Below, one piece after another: positions 54,171-63,123 of a DNA stretch of 64,000 bases. Both the position numbers and the translations under genes were made by a program. The notes below the pieces were generated by a model, which saw only the letters and a list, made by a program, of their open reading frames with translations, did no database searches and was not told where the DNA came from. Position 1 is the stretch's first letter, and each line of letters begins with the position of its first letter. This stretch comes from JBGANR01 sp044222225 (lineage in GTDB: Bacteria > Actinomycetota > Actinomycetes > Mycobacteriales > Mycobacteriaceae): contig JBGANR010000007.1 in the NCBI GenBank assembly GCA_044222225.1, positions 1 to 64,000 on the forward strand. Direction: 5' to 3'.

Positions 54171-55697
54171 ATGACCGCGCTCAGCCGCGCCGCGCTGCCC
54201 GCTCTCGACGCCCGCGTCACCGTCCCGGCCTACGATCCCACCGGCGTCCGGGCCGGGATCGCCCATATCGGCGTCGGCGGCTTCCACCGCGCCCACCAGG
54301 CGGTGTACGTCGACGACGTGCTCGGCGCCGGCGCGCAGGACTGGGGCATCGTGGGCATCGGCCTGCTGCCGCAGGACCGCACCATGCGGGACGCGCTCGC
54401 CGCGCAGGACGGGCTGTACACGGTCGTCGTCAAGCACCCGGACGGCACGCTGTCCCCGCGCATCGTCGGCTCACTCGTCGACTACGTCTTCGCCCCCGAC
54501 GACCCGGCCGCCGTCGTCGGGGTGCTCACCGATCCGGCGATCCGCATCGTCACCCTCACCATCACCGAGGGCGGCTACCACCTCGACCAGGCGACCGGGG
54601 AGGTCGTCGTCGACGCCGCGCTGCGTGCCGACCTCGTGCCCGGCGCGACACCGCGCACCGCCTTCGGCTTCCTCGTCGACGCGCTCGCCCGCCGCCGCGC
54701 CGCCGGCACGCCGCCGTTCACGGTCGTCTCCTGCGACAACATCCAGGGCAACGGCGATCTGGCCCGGCGCACCGTCACCACCGTGGCCGACATCCGCGAC
54801 CCCGAGCTGGGCGCCTGGATCCGCGCCGAGGTGCCGTTCCCGAACTCGATGGTCGACCGGATCACCCCCGTGACCACCGACGCCGATCGCGAGCGGCTCG
54901 CCGCCGAATTCGGCATCGAGGACCGCTGGCCCGTCGTCTGCGAGCCCTACACGCAGTGGGTGCTCGAGGATCACTTCGCCGCCGGACGCCCCGATTTCGA
55001 GGCGGCGGGCGTCCAGCTCGTCGACGACGTCCGGCCGTACGAACTGATGAAGCTGCGCCTGCTCAACGCCGGCCATCAGGCGATCGGCTACCTCGGCCAC
55101 CTGGCCGGCTACGAGTACGCACACGAGGTGGTCGCCGATCCGCTGTTCGCCGAGTTCCTGCTCGGCTACCTGGAACAGGAGGGGACGCCGACGCTCGGCC
55201 CGCTGCCGGGCATGGATCTCGACGCCTACCGCCGCACGCTGCTGACGCGGTTCGGCAACCCGCACGTCCGCGACACCCTGGCCCGGCTCTGCGCCGACAC
55301 CTCGAACCGGATCCCGACCTTCCTGCTCCCGGTCGTCCGGTCCCAGCTCGCGACGGGCGGAGAGCTGCGGCGTTCAGCGCTCGTCGTCGCGGCGTGGGCG
55401 CGGTATGCGTCCGGAGTCGACGAGCGGGGCGAGCCGATCACGGTCGTCGACGCCCGCGGCGACGAACTGACGGCGGCCGCCCGGCGCTACACCGAGGATC
55501 CGCTCGCCTTCTTGCGCGTTCCAGGCGTTTTCGGCGATCTTGCCGACGATCCGGCGTTCATCGGACAGTACGTGCACGCACTTCGTTCGCTGTATGAGCG
55601 CGGCGCCCGGGCGACCGTCGAGAGTCTGGCCACCGACCCGAGTACCACCGGGCCAGGAGTGACCAGTGGGGCTGCTGAGGCGACCGCCGCGCACTGA
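54171..55697 (+). CDS. Mannitol 2-dehydrogenase family oxidoreductase
   Basis: 508 aa, typical for polyol-specific long-chain dehydrogenases (mannitol dehydrogenase, fructuronate reductase). NAD-binding N-domain begins with IAHIGVGGFHRAHQAVYVDD; catalytic region has the K-x4-N-x3-H motif in MKLRLLNAGHQAIGYLGHLAG. NSMVDRITP and EPYTQWVLED are family blocks. Converts mannitol (or arabinitol/sorbitol) to the ketose with NAD. No PTS or ABC transporter for the polyol is adjacent. Confidence 0.92.
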   Translation: MTALSRAALPALDARVTVPAYDPTGVRAGIAHIGVGGFHRAHQAVYVDDVLGAGAQDWGIVGIGLLPQDRTMRDALAAQDGLYTVVVKHPDGTLSPRIVGSLVDYVFAPDDPAAVVGVLTDPAIRIVTLTITEGGYHLDQATGEVVVDAALRADLVPGATPRTAFGFLVDALARRRAAGTPPFTVVSCDNIQGNGDLARRTVTTVADIRDPELGAWIRAEVPFPNSMVDRITPVTTDADRERLAAEFGIEDRWPVVCEPYTQWVLEDHFAAGRPDFEAAGVQLVDDVRPYELMKLRLLNAGHQAIGYLGHLAGYEYAHEVVADPLFAEFLLGYLEQEGTPTLGPLPGMDLDAYRRTLLTRFGNPHVRDTLARLCADTSNRIPTFLLPVVRSQLATGGELRRSALVVAAWARYASGVDERGEPITVVDARGDELTAAARRYTEDPLAFLRVPGVFGDLADDPAFIGQYVHALRSLYERGARATVESLATDPSTTGPGVTSGAAEATAAH

Positions 55698-55731
55698 ACC
55701 GAGCCGCGTTTCGGTGTCCGCTTCTTCTACT

Positions 55732-55804
55732 GACCAGTATGTGACGCTGAGCGAGCCGACGTGGACACATAGACCGCGTCGGCCCTGTCAGAGACAGATA
55801 CCAG
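55732..55804 (-). repeat. Dispersed repeat B, copy 2
   Basis: Reverse-complement counterpart of 16337-16408. It fills most of the spacer between mannitol dehydrogenase and the galE terminator. Confidence 0.55.
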
Positions 55805-55824
55805 TCAGTCGCCGCCTGACACGT

Positions 55825-55862
55825 CGAACGCCCGCCGAGCAAGATCGCTCGGCGGGCGTTCG
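55825..55862. terminator. Terminator hairpin downstream of galE
   Basis: Perfect 16-bp stem CGAACGCCCGCCGAGC / complement with loop AAGATC, between the convergent mannitol dehydrogenase and galE genes, 13 bp after the galE stop. Confidence 0.85.
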
Positions 55863-55874
55863 GCGATGCGTTCG

Positions 55875-56861
55875 TCAGCGTGCGGCAGCCGCCCGCGACC
55901 GGTCGCCGAGCGCCTTGGTGTAGTCCCAGGCGTCCGAGACGACGTCCCGCAACTCCGTGTAGCGCGGGCGCCATCCCAGTTCGTCGATCGCGCGCTGCGA
56001 TGAGGCGATGAGCACCGCGGGATCACCCGCACGCCGGGGCGCCTCGACCATCGGGATGTCGAGCCCGGTGACCTCCCGGCAGGTGTCGATCACCTGACGG
56101 ACGGAGAATCCGGCACCCGAGCCGAGGTTGTAGATGCGGTGCTCGCCGGGCACCGCATGCTCAAGTCCTAGCAGATGCGCGTCGGCGAGATCAGCGACGT
56201 GGACGTAGTCACGCACGGCCGTGCCGTCCGCCGTCGGATAGTCGGTCCCGAAGATCGAGATCGACGGTCGCTGCCCGAGCGCGGTCTGCAACACGAGCGG
56301 GATGAGGTGGGTCTCCACCTCCCGGTTCTCGCCGAGGCCGCCGTAGCTGCCCGCGACGTTGAAATACCGCAGCGACATCGCGGCGAGGCCGTGCGCCCGG
56401 GCGTACGAGGTGATCGCGGCGTCGATGGCGAGCTTGGTCGCCCCGTAGGCGTTGGCGGGTGTGGTCCGGGCGTCCTCGGTGATGGGTACCTCGGTCGGTT
56501 CACCGTAGGTCGCCGCGGTCGAAGAGAAGACCAGCCGGGGCGTGCCGGATACGCGCATGGCGTCGAGCAGCGCCAGCGAGGTGACGACGTTTCCCGACCA
56601 GTACACCTCCGGCGACGTCACCGATTCCCCGACGAGCGATCTCGCCGCGAAATGGAGGACGCCGTCGAACGACCCGTCGGCCAGCACGTCCGCCGCCACG
56701 TCCCGCACGTCGCCTTCGACGAAGGCGGCACCGGCGGGAACGGCATCGCGGTTGCCGGTGATCAGCGAGTCGATGACCGTTACGTCGTGCCCTCGTTCGA
56801 GCAGAACCCGGGTGCACACGCTGCCGACGTAGCCGGCACCTCCGGTGACCAGAAGTTTCAT
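55875..56861 (-). CDS. galE: UDP-glucose 4-epimerase
   Basis: 328 aa extended SDR. NAD motif LLVTGGAGYVGSV at the N-terminus; catalytic Ser/Tyr/Lys region VFSSTAATYGEP and NAYGATKLAID; substrate region RYFNVAGSYGGLGE; IFGTDYPTADGTAVRDYVHV. Interconverts UDP-galactose and UDP-glucose, last step of the Leloir pathway. ATG overlaps the galK stop by 4 bp. Confidence 0.95.
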   Translation of the reverse strand: MKLLVTGGAGYVGSVCTRVLLERGHDVTVIDSLITGNRDAVPAGAAFVEGDVRDVAADVLADGSFDGVLHFAARSLVGESVTSPEVYWSGNVVTSLALLDAMRVSGTPRLVFSSTAATYGEPTEVPITEDARTTPANAYGATKLAIDAAITSYARAHGLAAMSLRYFNVAGSYGGLGENREVETHLIPLVLQTALGQRPSISIFGTDYPTADGTAVRDYVHVADLADAHLLGLEHAVPGEHRIYNLGSGAGFSVRQVIDTCREVTGLDIPMVEAPRRAGDPAVLIASSQRAIDELGWRPRYTELRDVVSDAWDYTKALGDRSRAAAAR

Positions 56862-57976
56862 GATCGTCCTATCTCGTGTGGTGACATGCGCAGATGCGCC
56901 CCGGCCCCGGCCCGCATGGTCCGGACGGTCGGCCGCGGGTGCCCGGCCGCCTCGACGGCGTCGGGCAGGGACGCCGTCAACGCCCCGACCAGGCTCGCGG
57001 GAACGAGTGCGACGACCGACCCGCCGAACCCACCGCCGGTCATCCGGGCTCCGAGGGCGCCCGAGGAGACCGCCGTGGCCACGATGACGTCGATCGCCGC
57101 TGTGGTGATCTCGAAGTCGTCGCGCATCGACGCGTGGGACGCGTTCATCGCCCGGCCGAGCCGTTCCAGGTCGCCGTCGGCGAGTGCCGCGGCCGCGGTG
57201 AGCACCCGCTCGTTCTCGGTGAGGACGTGCCGCGCCCGCCGCTGGACCTCACCGGACGGAAGGTTCCGCCAGGCATCGGGCGACGCCTGACGCAGCGACT
57301 CCACCCCCAGCATCTCCGCCGCCTCCGCGCAGGAGGCGCGACACGCGGCGTACTCCCCCGAGGCGTGCCGATGCGGTGAGTTGGAGTCGATCACGACGAG
57401 TTCGACGGCCTCGCCACGCTCGAGATTCATCGGGACCGCGGTGATGCCCACCGTGTGGAAGTCGATGAGCAGCGCCGTATCCGGTTCGCCGTAGAGGATC
57501 GCCAGCTGGTCCAGAAGTCCGGTCGGCGCACCGAGGTAGTCGTTCTCCACCCGCTGCGCGAGCAGTGCCAGCTCCAGGCGGTCCGCCGGCGTCGGGCCAC
57601 CGTCGGTGGCCAGCGCGAGGAGAACGGCGCACTCCAGCGAGTGGGACGACGACAGCCCGGCGCCCAGCGGTACGTCGGACCGGATCCTGAGCCGTCCTCC
57701 GGTGACGTCGCGTCCAGCGCTCTGCAGCGCCCACACGCATCCTGCGACGTAGGCGCCCCAGCCGTCCACGTCGCCCGGCGCGGTGGCCAGGTCGATCGTC
57801 ACCGTGTCGGCCTGCTCCTCGGACATGACGGTGAGGGTGTTCGCCGCCGGGTCACGGTCGTACTCGACGAGGGTGCCGACCTGCAGCGCGATGGGCAGGG
57901 CGTAGCCATGGTTGTAGTCGGTGTGTTCGCCGATCAGGTTCAACCGGCCCGGGGCGTAGGCGCGGACGGTCGTCAT
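56858..57976 (-). CDS. galK: Galactokinase
   Basis: 372 aa GHMP kinase. GRLNLIGEHTDYNHGYALP is the galactokinase signature; ATP loop in VPLGAGLSSSHSLECA; GLLDQLAILYG and IDSNSPHRHASGEY for the sugar site; C-terminal ARMTGGGFGGSVVALVP. Phosphorylates galactose to galactose-1-phosphate. ATG overlaps by 4 bp the stop that an unbroken galT would have. Confidence 0.96.
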   Translation of the reverse strand: MTTVRAYAPGRLNLIGEHTDYNHGYALPIALQVGTLVEYDRDPAANTLTVMSEEQADTVTIDLATAPGDVDGWGAYVAGCVWALQSAGRDVTGGRLRIRSDVPLGAGLSSSHSLECAVLLALATDGGPTPADRLELALLAQRVENDYLGAPTGLLDQLAILYGEPDTALLIDFHTVGITAVPMNLERGEAVELVVIDSNSPHRHASGEYAACRASCAEAAEMLGVESLRQASPDAWRNLPSGEVQRRARHVLTENERVLTAAAALADGDLERLGRAMNASHASMRDDFEITTAAIDVIVATAVSSGALGARMTGGGFGGSVVALVPASLVGALTASLPDAVEAAGHPRPTVRTMRAGAGAHLRMSPHEIGRS

Positions 57977-59117
57977 ACGAGTGCTCCGGCCCGGTCGATC
58001 GCATCGCGCAGTTCCGTTGCGACCTGTTCCGGCGTCTTATCCGTCACGAACGCGTCCCGCGCGGACTCGGATCCGGCGAGGTATTTGAGCTGTCGGCGCT
58101 GCGGCGGACCGAGAACAGCTCCGCGTGCAGGTAACCGTCCGCCTCCCCGGGATCGGCGGCGGGACCCGGCGTCCGGTACTGGTGCCACGACGCGATGTAC
58201 GGCAGCGGACCACCGTAGAGGGCGTCGTAGCCGCGGAGCACCGTGAGGTATACCCGGGCGAGATCGTCCGCCTCCTCGTCGGTCAGGTCGGCGAGGTTGT
58301 GGCAGTGCCGGTTCGGGTAGACGTGGACCTCGGCCGGCCACCGCGCCGCGAACGGGACGAAGGCGGTGACGTACGGCGTCCGCACGATCACGCGTTCCGC
58401 CTCGGCCACCTCCCGGTCGAGGATGTCCACGAACAGGTTCCGCCCGGAATCACGCCGGTGCTCCGCCGCCCGACCGAGGATGCTCGCGGTGCGATGGGTG
58501 CGGAACGGGTACGCGTAGATCTGGCCGTGCGGATGCGCCAGGGTCACGCCGATCTCCTCACCCCGGTTCTCGAAGCAGTGCACCTCGGCGACACCGTCCC
58601 GGGTGAAGAGGTCCTCCGTCCGGTGGGCCCACGCATCGATGACGAGCCGGGCGTGCCGCTCGGTCAGCCCCGCGAAGGATCCGTCGTGGTCACTGGCGAA
58701 GCACACGACCTCGCAGCGTCCGTAGCCCGGGGCGACGGCGCCGATGGTTCCGGATCCCAGCGCGAAGCCCGATCCGGCGTGTGCGGTCGACAGCGAGGGA
58801 AAGCGGTTCTCGAACACCGCGACCTCGTAGTCCGCCGCCGGGATCTCACTGGAGAGCCCCTCGGGGTCCGGGCACAACGGGCACATCGCGCGCGGTGGCT
58901 TGTAGGTCCGCTCCTGACGCGCCGGCGCCGTCATCACCCAGTCTCCGAGCTGCGCATCGAAACGAAGCTCCGTGGGACTGTCGGTCGGGCGCGCCGGCAG
59001 GTCGCGTCGGTCCATGGCCACGGCCGCCGGTTCACCGTCGGAGAAGAAGAGGATCTCCCGTCCGTCCGCGAGGCTCGCACGCACCGGCACGGATATCGTC
59101 CTGTTCACGCCTGTCAT
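57973..59117 (-). pseudogene. galT: Galactose-1-phosphate uridylyltransferase, frameshifted near the 3' end
   Basis: The first ~345 residues are a normal GalT: zinc-site CPLCPDPEG, FENRFPSL, HCFENRGEEIGVTLAHPHGQIYAYPF with the catalytic His, VHVYPNRHCHNLADL and ASWHQYRTP. At about 58092 the frame shifts: the reading frame continues as an unrelated 15-residue tail to a stop at 58044, while the next frame encodes the expected end QLKYLAGSESARDAFVTD… up to 57973, where it overlaps galK by ATGA. One missing C (CGACAG where CGACCAG is expected) explains it. Either a real mutation removing ~40 residues or a base-calling error. Start: ATG at 59117 or, with better AAGGGA spacing, GTG at 59108. Confidence 0.85.
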
Positions 59118-59140
59118 TCCCTTCGTACGTAGTGATCCGG

Positions 59141-59824
59141 TCAAGCGTCCGGGGACGTCGCCACGATGAGGTCGACGCCGTTGTCCGCCAAGGTCCGGCG
59201 GGCGCCCGGATCGAGATCCGAGTCCGTGACGAGGATGTCGACCTCGGACAGGCGCAGCATGGTCGCCAGCGCGGTCACTCCCCATTTGGTGCGGTCGGCG
59301 AGGACGATCACGCGACGCGCGACGGCCGCCATGGCCCGACCGGTCTGCGCCTCCGGCAGCTGCGGACACGTCAGTTTCGCGCCCTGATCGAATCCGTGCG
59401 TGCCAAGGAACAGCACATCGAGGTGCAGCCGCTGGACCGCGGTCACCGCGATCGGCCCGACGAGAGCCATCGACCGGGTGCGCTGCCCGCCGGTGAGCAG
59501 CACCGTCTGATCCCGTCGGCCACGCTCGTAGAACAGCTCGGCGACCGGCAGGGAGTTGGTGACGACCGTGAGGTCCGGCATCGTCAGGAGCTCAAGAGCG
59601 AAGCGATGGGTGGTGGTGCCGCCCGAGATGCCGATGCAGGTGCCGGGCTGCACCAGCCCGGCGGCTGCGACGGCGATCGCCCGCTTGGCCCGGAGCTCCC
59701 GGGTCGACTTAACGAGGAAACCTGGCTCGTCCACGCTCGTGGCACGAGGGCGATCCGCCTCGCCATGCTCTCTTTCGACCAATCCCTGCTCCTCGAGCTC
59801 TTTGACATCACGACGGATGGTCAT
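59141..59824 (-). CDS. DeoR family regulator of the gal operon, HTH truncated
   Basis: 227 aa; relatives have ~255. The DeoRC sensor domain is intact (GISGGTTTHRFALELL, VTNSLPVAELFY, LLTGGQRTRSMALVGP, LGTHGFDQGAKLTCPQL, ADRTKWG). The protein starts at MTIRRDVKELEEQGLVEREHG, which is the recognition helix and wing; the first ~30 residues of the winged helix are missing and an in-frame TGA lies eight codons upstream. Weak remnants (ISVEL, GVSPTT) appear in other frames just upstream, suggesting damage. It lies upstream of galT and was presumably the galactose repressor. Confidence 0.8.
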   Translation of the reverse strand: MTIRRDVKELEEQGLVEREHGEADRPRATSVDEPGFLVKSTRELRAKRAIAVAAAGLVQPGTCIGISGGTTTHRFALELLTMPDLTVVTNSLPVAELFYERGRRDQTVLLTGGQRTRSMALVGPIAVTAVQRLHLDVLFLGTHGFDQGAKLTCPQLPEAQTGRAMAAVARRVIVLADRTKWGVTALATMLRLSEVDILVTDSDLDPGARRTLADNGVDLIVATSPDA

Positions 59825-60045
59825 GCCGATCCACAGTGGTCGGACTCACACCGGGCAGCGTCAGTCTCACACACATATCAACGCAACTCAACACTTATCT
59901 CCGCTCTAGCTGGATCAAGCCTGGTCTGTTGTCGACTGTTGTTTGTTTTTGTTTGATATTTAACGTCCGTCACCCCGCTGGCGCCCGAACGCCACGCTTT
60001 ACGAAAGACGCCCGCCGAGACCGTCATCGCTGTTACTGTGACAAC
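59825..60045. promoter_or_regulatory. Divergent promoter region, gal operon / diiron oxygenase
   Basis: 221-bp spacer, markedly AT-rich for this window. It holds TTTG-rich repeats on the plus strand at about 59930-59962 (TGTTGTTTG, TTTTTGTTTG) of the type bound by DeoR-family sugar repressors, and probable remains of the missing DeoR N-terminus next to 59825. No full gene is supported. Confidence 0.5.
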
Positions 60046-60951
60046 ATGACACGGACACCTACGGCGACGACACGCTCGCGCGAGGACGTCGCGGACCGCC
60101 TGCTCGGCGGGTCGGTGCGACGCTCGTACGCGCCGGCCGTCGACATCGATTGGGACGCACCACTGGTCGACGGCAAGTACTTCCTGCCGCCCGAGATGTG
60201 CACCCTGTACGGCACCGACATCTGGAACGGGATGTCGGAGGAACAGCGCATCGAGCTCTCGCGACAGGAACTCGTCAACCTCCTGTCGATGGGCATCTGG
60301 TTCGAGAACCTGCTCAACCGGCTGCTGCTGCGCGAGCTGCTCGCGGGCGACCCGACGTCGCGCGATTCGCACTACGCCCTCACCGAGATGGGCGACGAAT
60401 GCCGGCACATGGTGATGTTCGGCAAGGTCATCGACCGCGTCGGCGCCCGGCCGTTCCGGCTCCGGGGCTGGCAACTCTCGGTGGTCAAGCGGCTTCCATC
60501 GTTCATCCGCGGCGACGCCGTGTGGGTGTTCGCGCTGGTCGGCGAGGAGATCTTCGACGCCCAGCAGCGCTCGATCGTCAACCATCCCGAGCTGCAGCCC
60601 ATCGTCGCCCGGCTCATGCAGATCCACGTCACCGAGGAGGCTCGGCACATCGGCTACGCCCGCGACGGCGCCCGGCGCGGCGCGCTCACCCGCACGCGGC
60701 GGCAGACGTTCGTCGCCAGCAACCTGCACGCCGCGGCGGCCTTCGGCTTCCGCCTGCTCTTCGCCAACCCCGGGATGTACGCGCGCGTCGGGCTCGATCC
60801 CCGCGCCGCCCACCGCGCGGCCGTCGCCAATCAGCATCACATCAAGGCCAAGCGGGACGGATTCCGGGGACTCGGCGAGTTCCTCACCTCCGCCGGACTC
60901 ATGGGTCCGATCGCGGCGCGGGCCTGGCGCAAGACGGGGTTCTGGGAATGA
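60046..60951 (+). CDS. AurF-like diiron N-oxygenase
   Basis: 301 aa. Para-aminobenzoate N-oxygenase (AurF) family. Metal ligands can be placed by spacing: Glu87, Glu118-x2-His121 (DECRHM), Glu167, His194, Glu198-x2-His201 (HVTEEARHIG). Such enzymes oxidise amines or act on fatty or aromatic substrates with O2; in Mycobacteriales the substrate of this group is unknown. Starts at ATG, overlaps the DUF4873 gene by ATGA, so the two proteins probably work together. Confidence 0.85.
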   Translation: MTRTPTATTRSREDVADRLLGGSVRRSYAPAVDIDWDAPLVDGKYFLPPEMCTLYGTDIWNGMSEEQRIELSRQELVNLLSMGIWFENLLNRLLLRELLAGDPTSRDSHYALTEMGDECRHMVMFGKVIDRVGARPFRLRGWQLSVVKRLPSFIRGDAVWVFALVGEEIFDAQQRSIVNHPELQPIVARLMQIHVTEEARHIGYARDGARRGALTRTRRQTFVASNLHAAAAFGFRLLFANPGMYARVGLDPRAAHRAAVANQHHIKAKRDGFRGLGEFLTSAGLMGPIAARAWRKTGFWE

Positions 60952-61730
60952 GATTCACGCGTCGACGCCGGACGCCCCCGACCGGCGCCCGCGTCCTCGT
61001 CATCGCCGACGCCCCACCGTCCATCGAGCTCGAGGCGATCCATCTCGCCCCGGGCCAGGCGCGGCTCGTGTTCGACGCGTCGACCGACACCTGGACGGCC
61101 GGGCCGCACACCGCCGACCTCGTCGTCGCCATGACACCCGTCGACGTCGACGTCCCCCGGCTCGACCCCCGCGTCACACCGCCGACGCGCCTCACACCCG
61201 GTGGGCCGAGCTACCTCGGCGTGCTCGCCGACGGCGTGCCCAACCTGGTCCTCCTCGACCCGTACTCCGACGACCAGCGGCGATTCCTGCATGCACTGCT
61301 CCTGCTGCTCGCCGCCGAAGGCGCCACGCGCGTCCTCTCCCGGCCGACGGTGACGGCCGCCCGCCGTACGGAACGGGAGACCGCCGAGCTCCTGCGCCGC
61401 CCGAACCGCGAGCACCTCGACCTCAGCTGCGCGCACACCCGCGACGACGGTGTCTATGCGGGGCCCGCGCTGCTCGCGTCGGGAGACCTGGCCGCGACGG
61501 TCCCGGTCCGCCTCGCCGGGCATCTCGAACCGCTCGACGGCCGCTACCACTGGTACGGGACGCTCGACGACCGGGCCGCCGGCGAGCGGTTCAAGGCGTG
61601 CCGGCGCGGGACGGTGACCATCGCCGTCGGCGACGGCCCCGCGGTGCCCGCCGCGGTCACCGATCGCACGGCGTGGGGCACGTTCCGGGTCGAGGGCGTC
61701 GGATCGCCACCCTTCGAGCTCGCCCGGTAA
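60948..61730 (+). CDS. DUF4873 protein with degenerate flavin-monooxygenase-like N-part
   Basis: 260 aa. The C-terminal ~95 residues (YAGPALLASGDLAATVPVRL, HLEPLDGRYHWYGTL, FRVEGVGSPPFEL) match DUF4873, usually found at the end of FAD-dependent monooxygenases. The preceding ~150 residues resemble the last part of a Baeyer-Villiger-type monooxygenase (YLGVLADGVPNLVLLDPYSD, then a helix and GATRVLSRP) but no GxGxxG nucleotide-binding motif is present. Likely a non-catalytic partner of the diiron oxygenase; the domain comparison is from memory. Confidence 0.65.
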   Translation: MRFTRRRRTPPTGARVLVIADAPPSIELEAIHLAPGQARLVFDASTDTWTAGPHTADLVVAMTPVDVDVPRLDPRVTPPTRLTPGGPSYLGVLADGVPNLVLLDPYSDDQRRFLHALLLLLAAEGATRVLSRPTVTAARRTERETAELLRRPNREHLDLSCAHTRDDGVYAGPALLASGDLAATVPVRLAGHLEPLDGRYHWYGTLDDRAAGERFKACRRGTVTIAVGDGPAVPAAVTDRTAWGTFRVEGVGSPPFELAR

Positions 61731-61773
61731 TCTGACGGCCCGAGGGGTCGGACGAGCGAAGGAGCGCACCAGC

Positions 61774-63123
61774 GTGGGCCGAGGGAAGAAGGGCGCTCCC
61801 GCACCGTCGCGGACCTTCGACATCCCCGACCCGCACGTCCCGGACGCCTATCTGCCTGACAACGGCAACCTCGGCTACCGCGTCTCGCGGTACGACCTCG
61901 ACCTCGTATACAAGGTCGAGTCGAACCGGCTCTCCGGCACCGCCACCATCACCGCCACCGCGGCGAGCCCGTTGACCTCCCTGTCCCTCGACTTCGCCGA
62001 TGCGCTGCGCGCCGACAAGGTGAGCGTCAACGGCAAACGTGCCGCCCGGTTCAAGGGCCGCGGGAACAAGCTGGCCGTGACGCTCGCCGGCCCGATCCCG
62101 GCGGGCGGGGCGATGACGATCGTCGTCAAATACGAGGGCAACCCGCAGCCCATCCACGGCCGTTGGGGCGAGGTCGGCTGGGAGGAGCTGGACGCGGGAG
62201 TCCTCGTCGCCGGTCAGCCGAACGGCGCCGCGTCGTGGTTCCCCTGCGACGACCACCCGAGCTGTAAGGCGTCGTACCGGATCTCGATCGGCACGGACTC
62301 GCCGTACCACGTGGTGGCGAGCGGCGTGCTCGTCGGCCGCAAGGTCGCCGCGGCGCGCACGACGTGGGTCTACGAGCAGGTCGAGCCGATGGCCACGTAC
62401 CTGGCGACGGTGCAGATCGGCCGCTACGAGAAGCGGAGCCTGCCCGGCTCGCCGGTGCCCATCGACCTCGTCCACCCGCCGCGGCTGCGCAAGCAGGTCG
62501 ACGCCGGCTTCGGACGCCAGGCGCGGATCATGAACGCCTTCGTGACGATGTTCGGGCCGTACCCGTTCGAGCGGTACACCGTCGTCGTCACCGACGACGA
62601 CCTCGAGATCCCCATCGAGGCGCAGACCGTCTCGGTCTTCGGCGCCAACCACTGCGGAATCACCTGGACCGACGAGCGGCTCGTCGCGCACGAACTCGCC
62701 CACCAGTGGTTCGGCAACAGCGTCACGCTCGCCGACTGGCGGGACATCTGGCTGCACGAGGGTTTCGCCTGCTACGCCGAATGGCTGTGGTCGGAGGCCT
62801 CCGGCGGACGCAGCGCGGCCGAGCACGCCCGGTACCACCACGGGGTACTCGCGATGTCGCCGAAGGACATCGTCGTCGGCGATCCGGGGCCGCAGGACAT
62901 GTTCGACGACCGCGTCTACAAGCGCGGCGCACTCACCCTGCACGTCCTGCGGCTGACGCTCGGCGACGAGCGTTTCTTCGCCCTGGTCCGGCGCTGGACC
63001 ACCGACCACCGCTATGGCAACGCGACGGCCGAGCAGTTCATCGACCTCGCCTCGCGCGCCGGCGCCCCCCGCTCCCTCTTCACGGTGTGGCTGTACCAGG
63101 CGCCGCTGCCGCCGGCGCTGTGA
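61774..63123 (+). CDS. M1 family metallopeptidase (short actinobacterial form)
   Basis: 449 aa from GTG. N-terminal beta-saddle domain (YDLDLVYKVESNRLSGTATI), then the gluzincin domain with the zinc motif HELAHQWFGN (His306, Glu307, His310) and third ligand Glu329 in WLHEGFACYAEWLW. The usual GAMEN exopeptidase motif is replaced by IPIEAQTVSVFG, common in this short subfamily. Lacks the large C-terminal helical domain of PepN. Predicted cytoplasmic aminopeptidase. The stop overlaps the next gene by GTGA. Confidence 0.9.
   Translation: MGRGKKGAPAPSRTFDIPDPHVPDAYLPDNGNLGYRVSRYDLDLVYKVESNRLSGTATITATAASPLTSLSLDFADALRADKVSVNGKRAARFKGRGNKLAVTLAGPIPAGGAMTIVVKYEGNPQPIHGRWGEVGWEELDAGVLVAGQPNGAASWFPCDDHPSCKASYRISIGTDSPYHVVASGVLVGRKVAAARTTWVYEQVEPMATYLATVQIGRYEKRSLPGSPVPIDLVHPPRLRKQVDAGFGRQARIMNAFVTMFGPYPFERYTVVVTDDDLEIPIEAQTVSVFGANHCGITWTDERLVAHELAHQWFGNSVTLADWRDIWLHEGFACYAEWLWSEASGGRSAAEHARYHHGVLAMSPKDIVVGDPGPQDMFDDRVYKRGALTLHVLRLTLGDERFFALVRRWTTDHRYGNATAEQFIDLASRAGAPRSLFTVWLYQAPLPPAL

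Noticed and set aside
49282..55697. A multi-gene secondary-metabolite cluster around the Pls-like synthetase
   Set aside because: Flanking genes are a generic esterase, a DeoR regulator and a polyol dehydrogenase; no tailoring, transport or carrier-activation genes are seen.
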